In this document: positions 45,930 through 55,037 of the stretch, piece after piece | How positions within the stretch are numbered: the first letter of the stretch is position 1 | Layout: every line of letters begins with the position of its first letter | Source: Shouchella clausii | GTDB lineage: Bacteria; Bacillota; Bacilli; Bacillales; Bacillaceae_D | DNA: 64,000 nt | Direction: 5' to 3' | Assembly: GCF_001598215.1 (NCBI RefSeq) | Contig: NZ_BCXJ01000004.1 | Span: 186,001 to 250,000, forward strand | Translations under genes and position numbers: made by a program | The notes under the pieces: generated by a model | The model's database searches: none | What the model saw: the letters and a program-made list of their open reading frames with translations, nothing else | Told to the model about the DNA's origin: nothing

Positions 45930-46850
45930 TTATTTTGGTGTATCGTTTCCTTCAGCATCTCGTTCAACTTGCATGTCCGCTTCAGGAATGTAGCCCATTT
46001 CCGGAATCAACGTGCCTTGTACAAAATCAGCTTGCAAGTACTCAATGAACTGAGCCGTTAAGCCTTCAGGCTCGCCTTTTGTGTAAGAATGCATATATGC
46101 CCAAATTGGGTATTCGCCTGAAATGACATTTTCATCTGTTTGTTCAACGCCATCTACTGAAAGGGGCAAAACAGATCCTTGTTCATCATAATAAGAGAAA
46201 GCGAGATAACCGATTGCCCCAGGTGTTTCACTAATGATTTGCATTACGGCATTGGAAGAGTCTTCCGTAATGTCCCCTGGAACAGGTTCGTTGCCTTCAA
46301 GGCCATATTTCACAAATGTATCTCTTGTCCCAGAAGAATCTGGGCGGTTAACAATCACGATTTCTTGGTCAGCGCCACCAAGTTCGCTCCAATTGGTTAC
46401 TTCCCCTGTAAATACAGCAATTAAATCTTCAGTCGAAATATCTTCAACGCCAACTTCAGGATGTGCTGCCGGCCCCATGCCTACAACAGCAATACGATGG
46501 TCGACAAGTTCTTCAGCGGGAATATCTTCTTTTTCTTCAGCAAACACATCGGAGTTGCCAATTTGGACTTGTCCGCTTGCAACAGATGACAGCCCTTGGC
46601 CAGATCCACCTGCTTGCACAGAAATGCTTGCATCCACATTTTCATTCATAAACTCTTCACTTGCAGCTGCAATTAGCGGCTCCATTGCACTTGAGCCTGA
46701 CACTAAGATGCTGCCTGACGCTTCGTTTTCTTCAGTATTATTGCCTTCTGCCGAATCTGTCTCTGCTGGCTCATTTGTGTTTCCGCCTCCGCAAGCGGTG
46801 GCGACAAACAAAAACGACGCAAATACTGCTCCTAATTGGACTTTTTTCAT
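45930..46850 (-). CDS. pstS: phosphate-binding lipoprotein PstS
   Basis: 306 residues. Signal peptide with lipobox ending at Cys20 (ASFLFVATACGGG), an acidic linker, then the binding domain: SGSSAMEPLIAAASEEF, the phosphate-contact loop AGGSGQGL, and VNRPDSSGTRDTFVKY. It captures phosphate outside the membrane and feeds PstC-PstA. The acid-rich mature sequence fits an alkaliphile but is not proof. First gene of the operon, behind a PHO box. Confidence 0.96.
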   Translation of the reverse strand: MKKVQLGAVFASFLFVATACGGGNTNEPAETDSAEGNNTEENEASGSILVSGSSAMEPLIAAASEEFMNENVDASISVQAGGSGQGLSSVASGQVQIGNSDVFAEEKEDIPAEELVDHRIAVVGMGPAAHPEVGVEDISTEDLIAVFTGEVTNWSELGGADQEIVIVNRPDSSGTRDTFVKYGLEGNEPVPGDITEDSSNAVMQIISETPGAIGYLAFSYYDEQGSVLPLSVDGVEQTDENVISGEYPIWAYMHSYTKGEPEGLTAQFIEYLQADFVQGTLIPEMGYIPEADMQVERDAEGNDTPK

Positions 46851-46929
46851 TAACGTTTCTCCCCCTATATAGGTTTACGTCTTACAAGGGTAAGTATAAG
46901 GATCGAGTATTAAGCTTATTTATGCCTAA

Positions 46930-46968
46930 TGTTAAGGTTTTGTAAAGGGGAAATGACAGCTGGTTAAC
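46930..46968 (-). promoter_or_regulatory. PHO box upstream of pstS
   Basis: On the minus strand TTTACA and TTAACA lie exactly 11 bp apart, and a further TTAACC-type repeat lies upstream in near phase, matching the PhoP direct-repeat pattern TT(A/T/C)ACA. A TAATAC -10 candidate follows. PhoP-phosphate would activate the pst operon under phosphate starvation. Confidence 0.72.
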
Positions 46969-47042
46969 AGTTCGGTATCTCGCTTTTAATGCCATTGCTA
47001 AGCAATTGTCAAAACACCGCTATATCTGAAGGCATTAAAAAA

Positions 47043-47065
47043 AAGCAACGGACATTCCGTTGCTT
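47043..47065 (-). terminator. terminator adjoining repeat copy D
   Basis: AAGCAACGG pairs with CCGTTGCTT around a 5-nt loop. The minus strand continues with T8. It ends the DinB-like gene's transcript after the repeat. Confidence 0.88.
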
Positions 47066-47066
47066 C

Positions 47067-47132
47067 AGACTGTAGACAAACCTCGCGTACTTCTGTTTTT
47101 GCTGATCCGTTCGCCTTTCAACATCAGTTTAC
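47067..47132 (-). repeat. dispersed repeat, degenerate copy D
   Basis: Starts AGACTGTAGACAAACCTCGC, directly after the terminator stem, and ends near ACATCAGTTTA. It is shorter and more worn than copies C and E. Lies between the stop codon at 47147 and the terminator. Confidence 0.65.
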
Positions 47133-47146
47133 TGCCTTTATTTCTG

Positions 47147-47623
47147 CTACCCTAGCTGCTGTTCTTTCGTTGGGCCATAAACGCCAGGAACAGTCAAGCC
47201 AGCTTGGCGAAGCAAAACAGTCATTTGCCCGCGGTGATGGATTTGATGGTTCACCAGTTTCCGTAATACCACACCCCGAGCTACTTTAGCACCAAGAAAA
47301 TCAACTTGCTCTCCTAGCGCTTCGTCGCTTAACGTGCTTGCTTGTTTCGCTAATTCAGCGGTGACTGCTTCATAGGTTTCCACTATTTCCTTGATAGATT
47401 GAGGCTCATTTGCCAAATCAGCGCTTGTGTGGAGCTCCAAGCCAACCCCTCCTGCAAAAAACGCCGGTGTTGTCGTCAAATGCCAACTAAGCCACGAAAG
47501 TGTGTTGTGTCCTTCTGCAATCGCTTGGTTTTTCTTTTCATCGGTCACAGCGCTAATCACGGATTTCGTCAATTTTGCTTCTTCCTGCCACTCTTGCAAA
47601 AAATCTTCAACTGTACGGTACAT
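47147..47623 (-). CDS. DinB/YfiT-family putative metalloenzyme
   Basis: 158 residues, four-helix bundle of DinB type. The three metal-binding histidines are in LSWLSWHLTTTP and NHQIHHRGQMTVLLRQAG, followed by the typical VPGVYGP end. Such proteins include bacillithiol-dependent transferases; the substrate here is unknown. GAAAGG lies before the ATG. Single gene; a dispersed repeat and terminator follow. Confidence 0.85.
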   Translation of the reverse strand: MYRTVEDFLQEWQEEAKLTKSVISAVTDEKKNQAIAEGHNTLSWLSWHLTTTPAFFAGGVGLELHTSADLANEPQSIKEIVETYEAVTAELAKQASTLSDEALGEQVDFLGAKVARGVVLRKLVNHQIHHRGQMTVLLRQAGLTVPGVYGPTKEQQLG

Positions 47624-47743
47624 CGAATCATCCTTTCATTTAGCCTATAAGAGAAGTATACAACATTTCCACTTCCGTGCTAAAGCTTGTCCACTGTTTT
47701 TCATCCACTCGTTCTCAAACGGCGCCGTCAGACCGCAAGCCTT

Positions 47744-49219
47744 TTATTGCGGCTGCGTTACTTGCCAAAGTTCACTTTGTTCAAACGCATAAGCAAGTTG
47801 GAGAAGACGGTGCTCCTCTCCCTTTCTTGCCATCGCTTGCACGCCGATGGCAAGCCCTGCTTCATTTTTGTACAACGGCATTGAAATCGCCGGTTGCCCT
47901 GTTAAATTGGCTAGTTGTGTAAAAGGCGTATACGTCAAGCTTGGCAAAAACATTTCATAGACTAGGTCAAGTTGTTCCTTAGGCGGCAACTCCTGGACAA
48001 GCGCTTTTAAAGAACGTTCTTGTGTAAGCGTTGGCGTTAATTCGCCAATGCGTGGCGCTACGCTCGCCGTTGCAGGCGTCAAATAAAGGTCATATGTCTC
48101 ATGGAACATATGGGTGGCTGCAGCAGCATCGTCCCACGCAACAAGGCTGGCCGCATATTCTGCTGCGCGAACGTTGTCTCCGTACTCTGCCAATACCCAT
48201 GATTCCATTTCAAAGTCATCCTCGTTTAGAGAGCGACCAAGCGTCTGGCCTAGTTGTTGACGCAAACGAGACATTTCCCCTGCATTCATCAAATAATAAT
48301 GCCTCATTAGCTCAACGCCATCAATTTGCGGCGCCGCCTCCTCAACACGATGACCTGCCTCTTCCAGCCAACGGACTGCCTGTTGCAATGCTGTAATTGC
48401 TTCTGGTGAAACGGAAGTCCCAACAGGAGACTGGGCGGAAAAGGCAACCCGCAAACGCGGCAATCGCTCTTGAAACGTGTTTTCATAACGATTGGCAAAC
48501 AACGGTGTTTGAAAAGCAGCTTCCCATTGGACTATTTGCAGCACATCCAACGCTCGGGCACTATCGCGGACAGAGCGGCTCAGCACAAAATCGATCGCCG
48601 CTCCTTGCCATTGTCTGCCAACACCTGGCCCGACTGGTGTACGGCCACGAGTCGGCTTTAAACCGACAAGCCCGGTGAACGAAGCAGGGATGCGAATCGA
48701 ACCTCCTCCATCGCTCGCGCCTGCAAAAGGAACAATGCCACTAGCGACAGCAGCTGCAGCCCCACCGCTAGACCCACCTGGCGAATAGTCTAAATCGAGG
48801 GGGTTCCGTGCTGGGCCATGGAGTTTAGGTTCTGTAATATTTTTCAAGCCAAACTCAGGGGCATTGGTATGGCCTGCCATAAGCAACCCCGCTTGCTGCA
48901 ATGTCCTCGTATAGTGGCTTGTGACTTTAGCCCGCTCCTGTTTAAATAAAGCTGAGCCAGAAGTAAGCCGTGCACCTTTTAAAGCGTGGGAGCTATCTTT
49001 AAGCAAAAACGGCACGCCTGAAAATACACCGTTTTTAGCTGCTTCCTTCGCTTCTTGGTACACTTCCTTTTCCCGCTTGGAGACAATCGCGTTCAGCTTT
49101 TCCCATTCGTGGCTAACTTGAAAATGGGCATCGAGCACTTCTTCTGGTGAAACGGTTCCTGCTTGAATAAGCTCAGCCAACGCTACACCATCGAGACGTT
49201 TGTAATCAGATGAATCCAT
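47744..49219 (-). CDS. amidase (amidase-signature family)
   Basis: 491 residues. The Ser-Ser-Lys triad is visible: Lys74 in FLLKDSSH, the Ser pair 150-151 in [16 protein letters not shown], and the nucleophile Ser174 in [23 protein letters not shown] follows as expected. Hydrolyses an amide of unknown identity; not GatA, since the gatCB neighbours and GatA-specific features are absent. AAGGGGGG precedes the ATG. Monocistronic. Confidence 0.92.
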   Translation of the reverse strand: MDSSDYKRLDGVALAELIQAGTVSPEEVLDAHFQVSHEWEKLNAIVSKREKEVYQEAKEAAKNGVFSGVPFLLKDSSHALKGARLTSGSALFKQERAKVTSHYTRTLQQAGLLMAGHTNAPEFGLKNITEPKLHGPARNPLDLDYSPGGSSGGAAAAVASGIVPFAGASDGGGSIRIPASFTGLVGLKPTRGRTPVGPGVGRQWQGAAIDFVLSRSVRDSARALDVLQIVQWEAAFQTPLFANRYENTFQERLPRLRVAFSAQSPVGTSVSPEAITALQQAVRWLEEAGHRVEEAAPQIDGVELMRHYYLMNAGEMSRLRQQLGQTLGRSLNEDDFEMESWVLAEYGDNVRAAEYAASLVAWDDAAAATHMFHETYDLYLTPATASVAPRIGELTPTLTQERSLKALVQELPPKEQLDLVYEMFLPSLTYTPFTQLANLTGQPAISMPLYKNEAGLAIGVQAMARKGEEHRLLQLAYAFEQSELWQVTQPQ

Positions 49220-49278
49220 GCTTCTCCCCCCTTAACTGCCTCATTATACTTGACAATCGCGAGCTGCGCCAATCTTTG

Positions 49279-49977
49279 TTATTTGCAGGAGGCTATGAAA
49301 GCATGAAACAAACGGGTTGAAAATTCATCTTCTACTAACGTTTCCGGATGCCACTGGACGCCGACTTGAAAAGGGGAGCTAGCGCTGTTTTCAATCGCCT
49401 CAATGACACCATCATTTGTCCAAGCTGAAGCTTTAAAACCAGCGGGAACTTGCCTCACCGCTTGGTGATGGTAACTGTTGACGTAAGCGGTATTTCCTTT
49501 TGCAAGCGTTTCTAATCGTGTGCCTTGCCCAATTGTAATCTGATGGCTTTTATACGAACGAGGTGCATGTTGGCGATGTTGAATGAGTGGCTTCGCAAAT
49601 TGGCTCGGCAAGTCCTGGTACATATCGCCGCCTCCAGCAATCGCCAGTATTTGTACACCCCGGCAAATGGCGAGTAGCGGCTTGTGTCGCGCCAGCAACG
49701 CTTTCGTCAACGCCACTTCAAACTGGTCCCGTTCCGGTGTAATTTCCCCAAGCAACGGATGAGGATCTTCTCCAAATAGCGCTGGGTCGATGTCCCCTCC
49801 ACCTGTTAGCAGCACGCCATCCACCATATCGGCATAATGCTCGGCTTTATCTGCTAGGTTCGGAAGTACAACTGGGAGGACATCCGAATCATTGACAGAC
49901 CAAATATTTGCAAGCGTCGTGCTGAGCAACGTTTCTTCAGCAATAGACGATGTAATGCCGATGATTACCTGTTTCAC
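49279..49977 (-). CDS. class I glutamine amidotransferase-like hydrolase (PuuD type)
   Basis: 232 residues with GTG start, chosen because CAGGAGGAAACG lies just before it. Nucleophile Cys105 in LLAICRGVQILAIAGGG, and the His-Glu pair in GVQWHPETLVEDEF. LLTGGGDIDPALFGEDPHP is typical of gamma-glutamyl-gamma-aminobutyrate hydrolase relatives, which cleave gamma-glutamyl amides. The pathway is unclear, as no other putrescine genes are near. Divergent from the FAD oxidoreductase. Confidence 0.88.
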   Translation of the reverse strand: MKQVIIGITSSIAEETLLSTTLANIWSVNDSDVLPVVLPNLADKAEHYADMVDGVLLTGGGDIDPALFGEDPHPLLGEITPERDQFEVALTKALLARHKPLLAICRGVQILAIAGGGDMYQDLPSQFAKPLIQHRQHAPRSYKSHQITIGQGTRLETLAKGNTAYVNSYHHQAVRQVPAGFKASAWTNDGVIEAIENSASSPFQVGVQWHPETLVEDEFSTRLFHAFIASCK

Positions 49978-50141
49978 ACCGTTTCCTCCTGTCACAGATT
50001 GCTCCTTTAGTTTATGTGTGGACGGCAAAATCTTGAACCTTTCTTTAAAAATCCAACTAAAGATCTCCATTCAGTTGACACGGTTTGCCCCTTTCGTTAC
50101 GCTCAAAAAGGACTATTGACGAACAGAAGGGATTCCTGTTT

Positions 50142-51263
50142 ATGAAAAACATTGTCGTAATTGGGGGAGGCATTTTAGGAAGCTCCACTGCCTACCATCT
50201 TGCTAAACACGGTGCGTCTGTCACGCTTATTGATGACGATCATCACGGGAAGGCGACACAAGCGGCAGCGGGGATTGTTTGCCCCTGGCTTTCAAAACGC
50301 CGCAACCAAAAGTGGTACCGCCTCGTTAAACAAGGCGCCGCTTATTACCCGGATTTGATCAAGCAGTTGGCAGCACTTGGACAAAAACAAACAGGCTATA
50401 AGCAAACGGGCGCATTGTGGCTCCATAAAGATTCGCAAGAACTTACAGCCGCCTATGAGCGTGCCCACAAAAAACAAGGCGATGCACCAGAAATGGGCGA
50501 ATTAACGGTTTTGTCCCCTTCCGAAACGCAGAAACTTTTCCCGCCCCTAAGCAACGATTTTGGTGCCGTTCATGTAAGCGGCGCAGCACGTGTCGACGGC
50601 TCTAGCTTAAATAATGCCCTGCAACAAGCCGCCCAAAATCTTGGCGCTACCCTTATTCCTGCAAAAGCAACGCTTGTTCGTGAATCGTCGCGTAAGCTCA
50701 GCGTTTATGCTGACGGAAAACAATTGCAAGGGGATGAAATTGTCGTTGCTTGCGGCGCTTGGGCAAAAGAATTGCTCGCTCCCGTTGGCATTGCCGTAGA
50801 CGTGCGGGAACAAAAAGCGCAAATTATCCATTTACATCTCGAAACAAACACAGATGAATGGCCAGTAGTCATGCCACCTGGAAATTCCTATTTGCTTGCT
50901 TTTGAGAACGGCCGCATCGTTGCAGGAACAACCCATGAGGATTATCCTCGCTTTAATACAGCCGTGACTGCCGGCGGAATGCACACGATACTGGCCAACG
51001 CCCTTCGTGTTGCCCCAGGGTTACACAGAGCGGAATGGCTTGAAACGCGAGTCGGCTTCCGTCCTGTCGTCCCACATTTCCAACCGGTCTTCGGCTTGCT
51101 TCCTGGCGTAGAAGATGTGTGGTTTGCCAACGGCCTCGGCTCAAGTGGCTTAACGACTGGGCCTTATATCGGCATGCTTCTTGCACAGCAAATGCTCGGG
51201 AATAGGCTGCCTCTTGATCCAGAGGATTACAAAGTGGCTACCATCCTTCAAGAAGATCGATAA
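50142..51263 (+). CDS. FAD-dependent D-amino-acid oxidase/dehydrogenase-like (DAO family)
   Basis: 373 residues. The N-terminal dinucleotide loop is IVVIGGGILGSSTAYHLAKHG, with IDDD ending strand 2; GIVCPWLSKRRNQKW follows. The C-terminal FAD contact is FANGLGSSGLTTGPYIGMLLAQQ. It likely oxidises an amine or D-amino acid. AGAAGGGA precedes the ATG; an in-frame ATG 19 codons earlier lacks a ribosome site. Single gene. Confidence 0.88.
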   Translation: MKNIVVIGGGILGSSTAYHLAKHGASVTLIDDDHHGKATQAAAGIVCPWLSKRRNQKWYRLVKQGAAYYPDLIKQLAALGQKQTGYKQTGALWLHKDSQELTAAYERAHKKQGDAPEMGELTVLSPSETQKLFPPLSNDFGAVHVSGAARVDGSSLNNALQQAAQNLGATLIPAKATLVRESSRKLSVYADGKQLQGDEIVVACGAWAKELLAPVGIAVDVREQKAQIIHLHLETNTDEWPVVMPPGNSYLLAFENGRIVAGTTHEDYPRFNTAVTAGGMHTILANALRVAPGLHRAEWLETRVGFRPVVPHFQPVFGLLPGVEDVWFANGLGSSGLTTGPYIGMLLAQQMLGNRLPLDPEDYKVATILQEDR

Positions 51264-51316
51264 GGGCGTCGAATTCCATCTTTCTAATACGATTGATTAG
51301 ACGGGAAAAACCTCTT

Positions 51317-51961
51317 TCACCCTTGTTCATGTAACCAGTCCAGCACTAACCGCAATTGCCGCATATCGTTTGTAATCTCTGTCGCTAATGTTGGGTTGTA
51401 AAAGACAGATGCAGGATGGAATGTCGGAAATACATGTTGTTCCCGCTCTCCTCGTACTAGTTTGCTAGATTCAAGCGATGGCAATTGCAACAAACGGGTG
51501 CAAAACGGTTTCCCGTGAACATCTTGTAGGTTGACGCTCGGGCCGACAAGGCGTTTAAGAGCAATCGCGCCTAGCGTTACAATGAGCTTTGGGTTCAGTT
51601 GTTTGATCATTTCATCGAGAAGGGGAGCGTGGGCGATGATTTCCTTTTGCGTCGGCGTTCGGTTTCCACGCTCCTCAATTGGCTTTTTGCTACTTTTAAC
51701 ATCATGTTTATAAGGGCGGCTCCTCACGACGCTCGTAATATAAATGTCGTCTCGATTCAAGCCCGCTTCTTTTAAAAAACCATTCAAGTTCGCTCCTGCT
51801 CTGCCAGTAAAAGGCTTGTGCGTTTGCAATTCATCGCGCCCTGGCGCTTCCCCGACAAACAAGACGTCTGCCTCCTCGTTTCCGCCGCCGAGGAGAAAGC
51901 CTTCACACGGGTACGGAGCGATTCGCTTTTTTCCTAGCTCTTGTAACTGTTTGCTAATCAT
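51317..51961 (-). CDS. uracil-DNA glycosylase, family 4-like
   Basis: 214 residues. Motif A is FVGEAPGRDELQTHKPFTGRAG, and motif B is PTFHPASVF. TSVVRSRPYKHD and NRTPTQKEI are marks of the Firmicutes subgroup. The usual N-terminal CxxC of iron-sulfur family-4 enzymes is replaced by APYPCEGFLLGGGN, and no second cysteine pair is seen, so it probably lacks the cluster. Removes uracil from DNA in base-excision repair. Its ATG overlaps the stop codon of a 52-codon gene (ATGATTAG). Confidence 0.85.
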   Translation of the reverse strand: MISKQLQELGKKRIAPYPCEGFLLGGGNEEADVLFVGEAPGRDELQTHKPFTGRAGANLNGFLKEAGLNRDDIYITSVVRSRPYKHDVKSSKKPIEERGNRTPTQKEIIAHAPLLDEMIKQLNPKLIVTLGAIALKRLVGPSVNLQDVHGKPFCTRLLQLPSLESSKLVRGEREQHVFPTFHPASVFYNPTLATEITNDMRQLRLVLDWLHEQG

Positions 51962-52112
51962 GGCTTTTCCCTTGCTCCTTTAACCGGGCTTGTTCAATGG
52001 CCAATGCCATTTCGGTCACGCAACGTTTTCGTTCCTGTTCCGTTTTAGCTTGCATAAACCGTTTATACAAGCCGTCCATATCCGCTTGTTCAAAATCACT
52101 ACAGGCACGCAC
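51954..52112 (-). CDS. 52-residue protein coupled to UDG gene
   Basis: Short frame with GTG start and a near-perfect ribosome site (AAAAGGAGG) eight bases before it. Predicted start is MRACSDFEQADMDGLYKRFM (GTG read as Met), followed by a long charged helix (ERKRCVTEMALAIEQARLKEQ). It overlaps the UDG start by eight bases, so translation of the glycosylase is probably coupled to it. No family recognised; a helical DNA-repair accessory or leader role is possible but unproven. Confidence 0.65.
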   Translation of the reverse strand: MRACSDFEQADMDGLYKRFMQAKTEQERKRCVTEMALAIEQARLKEQGKSHD

Positions 52113-52251
52113 GACTTGTCCCTCCTTTTAACTAAGCAGCTTCTCTTTATCACAGGCCCGCTTCTAGCAGAGAAAACAGACATGCCCATCAAGCTGTCTT
52201 CTTCCCAACTACGCCTTGTTTCCTTCTTAGGAAGCCACTGAATCGGTCTAC

Positions 52252-53397
52252 TTAATTAGTATAGACTGATTCCCCATTTATAAACGTTTCTCTCACAACC
52301 GTGCCCGCTTGCAATGGCGGACCGCTCCAAATGACAAGATCCGCATCTTTGCCGGTTTCAATCGTGCCAAGGCGGTCATCGATATCGAGATGTTCTGCTG
52401 CCCGTACAGTAATTGCTTCCAACATCCGTTGCTCGCTAATTCCGTACTTTAATGCAAAAGCGGCAGTCGTCAACAAATGTTCAATCGGAATAACGGGGTG
52501 GTCTGTCGTTATCGAAAAAGGCACATTTCTTTCGGCAAACACTTGTACCGTCTCCCAACTTTTGTTGGCAAGCTCTTGTTTCGAGCGAGAAGAGAAAGTC
52601 GGACCAATTGTAAAGCGCACACCACTATTCGCTAGCTCTTCAGCAATAAGGTGGCCCTCTGTCACATGCTCAATTGTAAGCCGCAACGAAAACTCATCGG
52701 CAATCCGTAAAACGGTCATTATGTCATCTGCACGGTGGGCATGAACACGCATCGGCAGTTTCCCTTCGATAACAGGCACAAGCTGCTCCATTCCCAAATC
52801 CCGTTTTTCTAATTTTCCAGCACGCTTGCGTTCAGCATAGTCTTGGGCGTTCATTAACGCTTGCCTAAAAACGGCAGCCACTCCCATACGCGTCACTGGC
52901 GCTCGTCCTTTTCCCCCATGGACACGCTTTGGGTTTTCCCCGAGTGCGGCTTTCATTGCCGAAGGTGCTTTAACTGCCATATCAGCAACAGTACGGCCAG
53001 CCGTTTTTAAGATGCATGTTTCGCCGCCAATCACATTGGCGCTTCCTGGTAAAACTTGTACAGTAGTAACCCCAGACTTGCGGGCGTCGTTAAAACCTGG
53101 GTCTAGCGGATTGACGCCATCGATTGCCCGGACTTCAGGTGTACATGCAGCCGTTGTTTCATTGAAATCATGGCCATCATTGCCGAGCCCTTGTGTGTGG
53201 ACACCTAAGTGGGTATGCACGTCAATTAAGCCTGGCGTCACCCAGCCCCCTTTCGCATCAATCTTTTCAATCCCTTCTGGCAAAACCACATCCACCCCGA
53301 CTTCTTTTATCCGGTTGCCTTCCACCAATACCGTTCCCGCAACAGCTGGCTGATTCGCAATTCCTGTCCATATGAGCCCGTTTATTATCGCTTTCAT
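52252..53397 (-). CDS. imidazolonepropionase-like amidohydrolase
   Basis: 381 residues. Metal-dependent hydrolase barrel: TPGLIDVHTHLGVHTQG (HxH), then MRVHAHRADD, LTIEHVTEGH and SITTDHPVIP supply further metal ligands. The composite beta-sandwich is made by both ends (VLVEGNRIKEVG and DADLVIWSGPPL). The natural substrate is unknown; family names such as imidazolonepropionase are often used loosely. No histidine-degradation genes are near. Monocistronic. Confidence 0.88.
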   Translation of the reverse strand: MKAIINGLIWTGIANQPAVAGTVLVEGNRIKEVGVDVVLPEGIEKIDAKGGWVTPGLIDVHTHLGVHTQGLGNDGHDFNETTAACTPEVRAIDGVNPLDPGFNDARKSGVTTVQVLPGSANVIGGETCILKTAGRTVADMAVKAPSAMKAALGENPKRVHGGKGRAPVTRMGVAAVFRQALMNAQDYAERKRAGKLEKRDLGMEQLVPVIEGKLPMRVHAHRADDIMTVLRIADEFSLRLTIEHVTEGHLIAEELANSGVRFTIGPTFSSRSKQELANKSWETVQVFAERNVPFSITTDHPVIPIEHLLTTAAFALKYGISEQRMLEAITVRAAEHLDIDDRLGTIETGKDADLVIWSGPPLQAGTVVRETFINGESVYTN

Positions 53398-53467
53398 TCG
53401 ATCCCCTCTTCCCAGTTCGAGTTCTTTCTAGTATACAATGTATCGGCAATAGAAAAACACCGAAACC

Positions 53468-53758
53468 TTAGCGGCTTGCGGTGCTTTCAAGCTGTTGTTG
53501 CAGTTCTTTAATAATTTGCTCTGCTCCTTCTTTGCTTAAAACAATATTTCCGTTTGCAAGTGTCAAATTTTCATCAGAACTTTCGCCTGTAACCATACAT
53601 GCTTTGTATGGCTGATATTTTTCTAAAACGATTTGGTCTCCATCAATTAGTATCGCAAGCGGAGTTTTAATTTCAATATTCAGCATGCTGCGAAGCTCTT
53701 TCGGGATAACAATTCGACCTAGTTGGTCCAGTTTGCGTACGATACCTGTTGATTTCAT
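53468..53758 (-). CDS. abrB: AbrB-type transition-state regulator
   Basis: 96 residues. The N-terminal swapped-hairpin DNA-binding domain reads STGIVRKLDQLGRIVIPKELR, and the C-terminal multimerisation part reads LTLANGNIVLSKEGAEQIIKELQQ, close to B. subtilis AbrB. In Bacillus AbrB represses post-exponential genes until Spo0A-P shuts it off. Abh is the closest alternative, but the C-terminus is more AbrB-like. The upstream ~200 bases are very A/T-rich, as is common for autoregulated abrB promoters. It lies just downstream of the rpmA terminator, where spo0B and obg are expected. Confidence 0.85.
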   Translation of the reverse strand: MKSTGIVRKLDQLGRIVIPKELRSMLNIEIKTPLAILIDGDQIVLEKYQPYKACMVTGESSDENLTLANGNIVLSKEGAEQIIKELQQQLESTASR

Positions 53759-53940
53759 TCTTCACGTCTCCTTCTTAAGCAGTTCCTATTTCTTCCTTTT
53801 TATGCGTATAAATCTAGTTTACTTCATCTTTTTCGCTTTTAATAGTCTAATAGGAAAAATTAGTGTTAAGACGGAAATCTATTCCAAAAGCTGCTAAAAA
53901 TAATAGTACTTTTTAATCATTTTTTCATATACAACAAATA

Positions 53941-53977
53941 AAAAAAACAGCTCTTTATGAAAAGAACTGTTTTTTTA
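53941..53977 (-). terminator. terminator of rplU-rpmA operon
   Basis: AAAAAAACAGTTCTTT pairs with AAGAGCTGTTTTTTT around a 5-nt loop, T-rich on both strands. It sits directly after rpmA and ends the ribosomal-protein operon. Confidence 0.85.
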
Positions 53978-53983
53978 TTAGCT

Positions 53984-54262
53984 TTATGCTGGGTATACAC
54001 TTACTTTTTTGCGGTCACGACCGACACGCTCATATTTCACAACGCCGTCAATTTTAGCGAACAATGTGTCGTCGCCACCTTTGCCGACATTCGCACCAGG
54101 ATATACGCGTGTGCCGCGTTGGCGCACGAGGATAGAACCGCCCGTTACCGCTTGCCCGTCTGCACGTTTAGCACCAAGGCGTTTTGAGTGGGAGTCACGG
54201 CCGTTCTTTGTGCTACCTACCCCTTTTTTCGATGCGAAAAATTGAAGGTCCATTTTCAACAT
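53984..54262 (-). CDS. rpmA: 50S ribosomal protein L27
   Basis: 92 residues including a short N-terminal leader, [10 protein letters not shown], that Firmicutes remove with the protease Prp at the LQFFA motif; mature L27 then starts [20 protein letters not shown]. The N-terminal tail reaches the peptidyl-transferase centre. AGGAGG lies eight bases before the ATG, just past the prp stop codon; an in-frame GTG three codons earlier is rejected. Last gene of rplU-prp-rpmA. Confidence 0.96.
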   Translation of the reverse strand: MLKMDLQFFASKKGVGSTKNGRDSHSKRLGAKRADGQAVTGGSILVRQRGTRVYPGANVGKGGDDTLFAKIDGVVKYERVGRDRKKVSVYPA

Positions 54263-54267
54263 GGAAA

Positions 54268-54606
54268 TCACCTCCTGTCTATTTCAACCGTAATAAAAGT
54301 TTGATAAGCGTCAGCCATTGACAAAAATGACAATTCCATCCCTTTTAACAACAGCTGTACATCTTCATATGTCCGTACGTCAAGCCCATCAGGAACAGCG
54401 CAGTCAAGATAGCCACCCTCTCCTTTTGAGCTGACAACTAGATCAACTCCACATAAGGACTGGACAGCATTGACCGTTCCGATGGAAACAGCGGAAGCGC
54501 CGGCACAGACAATGTCTTGGCCGTAAGGACCAGCTTCTGCATGTCCGCTCATCGTAAAAGCGATGATATCATCATGCTCATTATGTTGCATGCGAACATA
54601 AATCAT
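54268..54606 (-). CDS. prp: L27-processing cysteine protease Prp
   Basis: 112 residues. The catalytic pair is His22 and Cys34 in [20 protein letters not shown], identical in spacing to the known Prp enzymes. It cleaves the L27 leader encoded by the next gene, an unusual case of a ribosomal protein and its protease sharing an operon. It was long annotated as YsxB/DUF464. The ribosome site is weak, which suggests coupling to rplU, whose stop codon is five bases upstream. Confidence 0.93.
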   Translation of the reverse strand: MIYVRMQHNEHDDIIAFTMSGHAEAGPYGQDIVCAGASAVSIGTVNAVQSLCGVDLVVSSKGEGGYLDCAVPDGLDVRTYEDVQLLLKGMELSFLSMADAYQTFITVEIDRR

Positions 54607-54611
54607 TGGGA

Positions 54612-54920
54612 TTAACCGTTGATTTTTCCGATAACAACTTTTGTGTAAGGTTGGCGATGGCCTTGCTTGCGACGATAGTTCTTTTTCGCTTTCATTTTAT
54701 AGACGATGATTTTCTTGTTACGACCGTGTTTTTCAACCGTTCCCGTAACAGATGCACCTTCTACAAACGGAGCGCCGACTTTCGCCGATTCGCCTCCTAC
54801 AAAAAGAACTTTGTCAAAGCTCACTTCTTCGCCAGCCTCTGCGTCTAATTTTTCAACGTAGATTTCTTGGCCTTCTTCTACTTTGATTTGCTTTCCGCCA
54901 GTTTCAATAATTGCGTACAC
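54612..54920 (-). CDS. rplU: 50S ribosomal protein L21
   Basis: 102 residues starting [18 protein letters not shown], which matches the family N-terminus. The GTG start is chosen because GAGGAGG lies eight bases upstream; a second GTG three codons earlier would overlap that site. The C-terminus [19 protein letters not shown] is the typical RNA-binding tail. First gene of rplU-prp-rpmA, with the L21 leader RNA upstream. Confidence 0.96.
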   Translation of the reverse strand: MYAIIETGGKQIKVEEGQEIYVEKLDAEAGEEVSFDKVLFVGGESAKVGAPFVEGASVTGTVEKHGRNKKIIVYKMKAKKNYRRKQGHRQPYTKVVIGKING

Positions 54921-55031
54921 TGTTTGCACCTCCTCATAACATCAGACTCGCCATCATAGGCAGGACATGCCATTTAAACGCCTACTCTGCGCGGTTGTAA
55001 GTTCATTGGGTGCTTCTCCAAATCACCAACA
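54921..55031 (-). ncRNA. L21 leader (ribosomal-protein autoregulatory leader)
   Basis: The 5' untranslated stretch of rplU contains TTGGTGATTTGGAGAAGCAC, CGCAGAGTAGGCG and ATGTCCTGCCTATGATGGCG on the minus strand. These are the conserved blocks of the L21 leader known upstream of Firmicutes rplU, which is thought to let the operon's product control its own synthesis. Identified from recalled conserved sequence, not by covariance search. Confidence 0.8.
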
Positions 55032-55037
55032 AGCTCC

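Noticed and set aside
46234-46872. 212-codon open frame on the plus strand
   Set aside because: It lies wholly antisense to pstS, has no ribosome site, and its Ser/Pro-rich translation is the mirror of the pstS coding frame.
52252-52275. Sixth copy of the dispersed repeat (TAGACTGAT)
   Set aside because: Only nine bases match, they code for the end of the amidohydrolase, and no terminator or second end is present.
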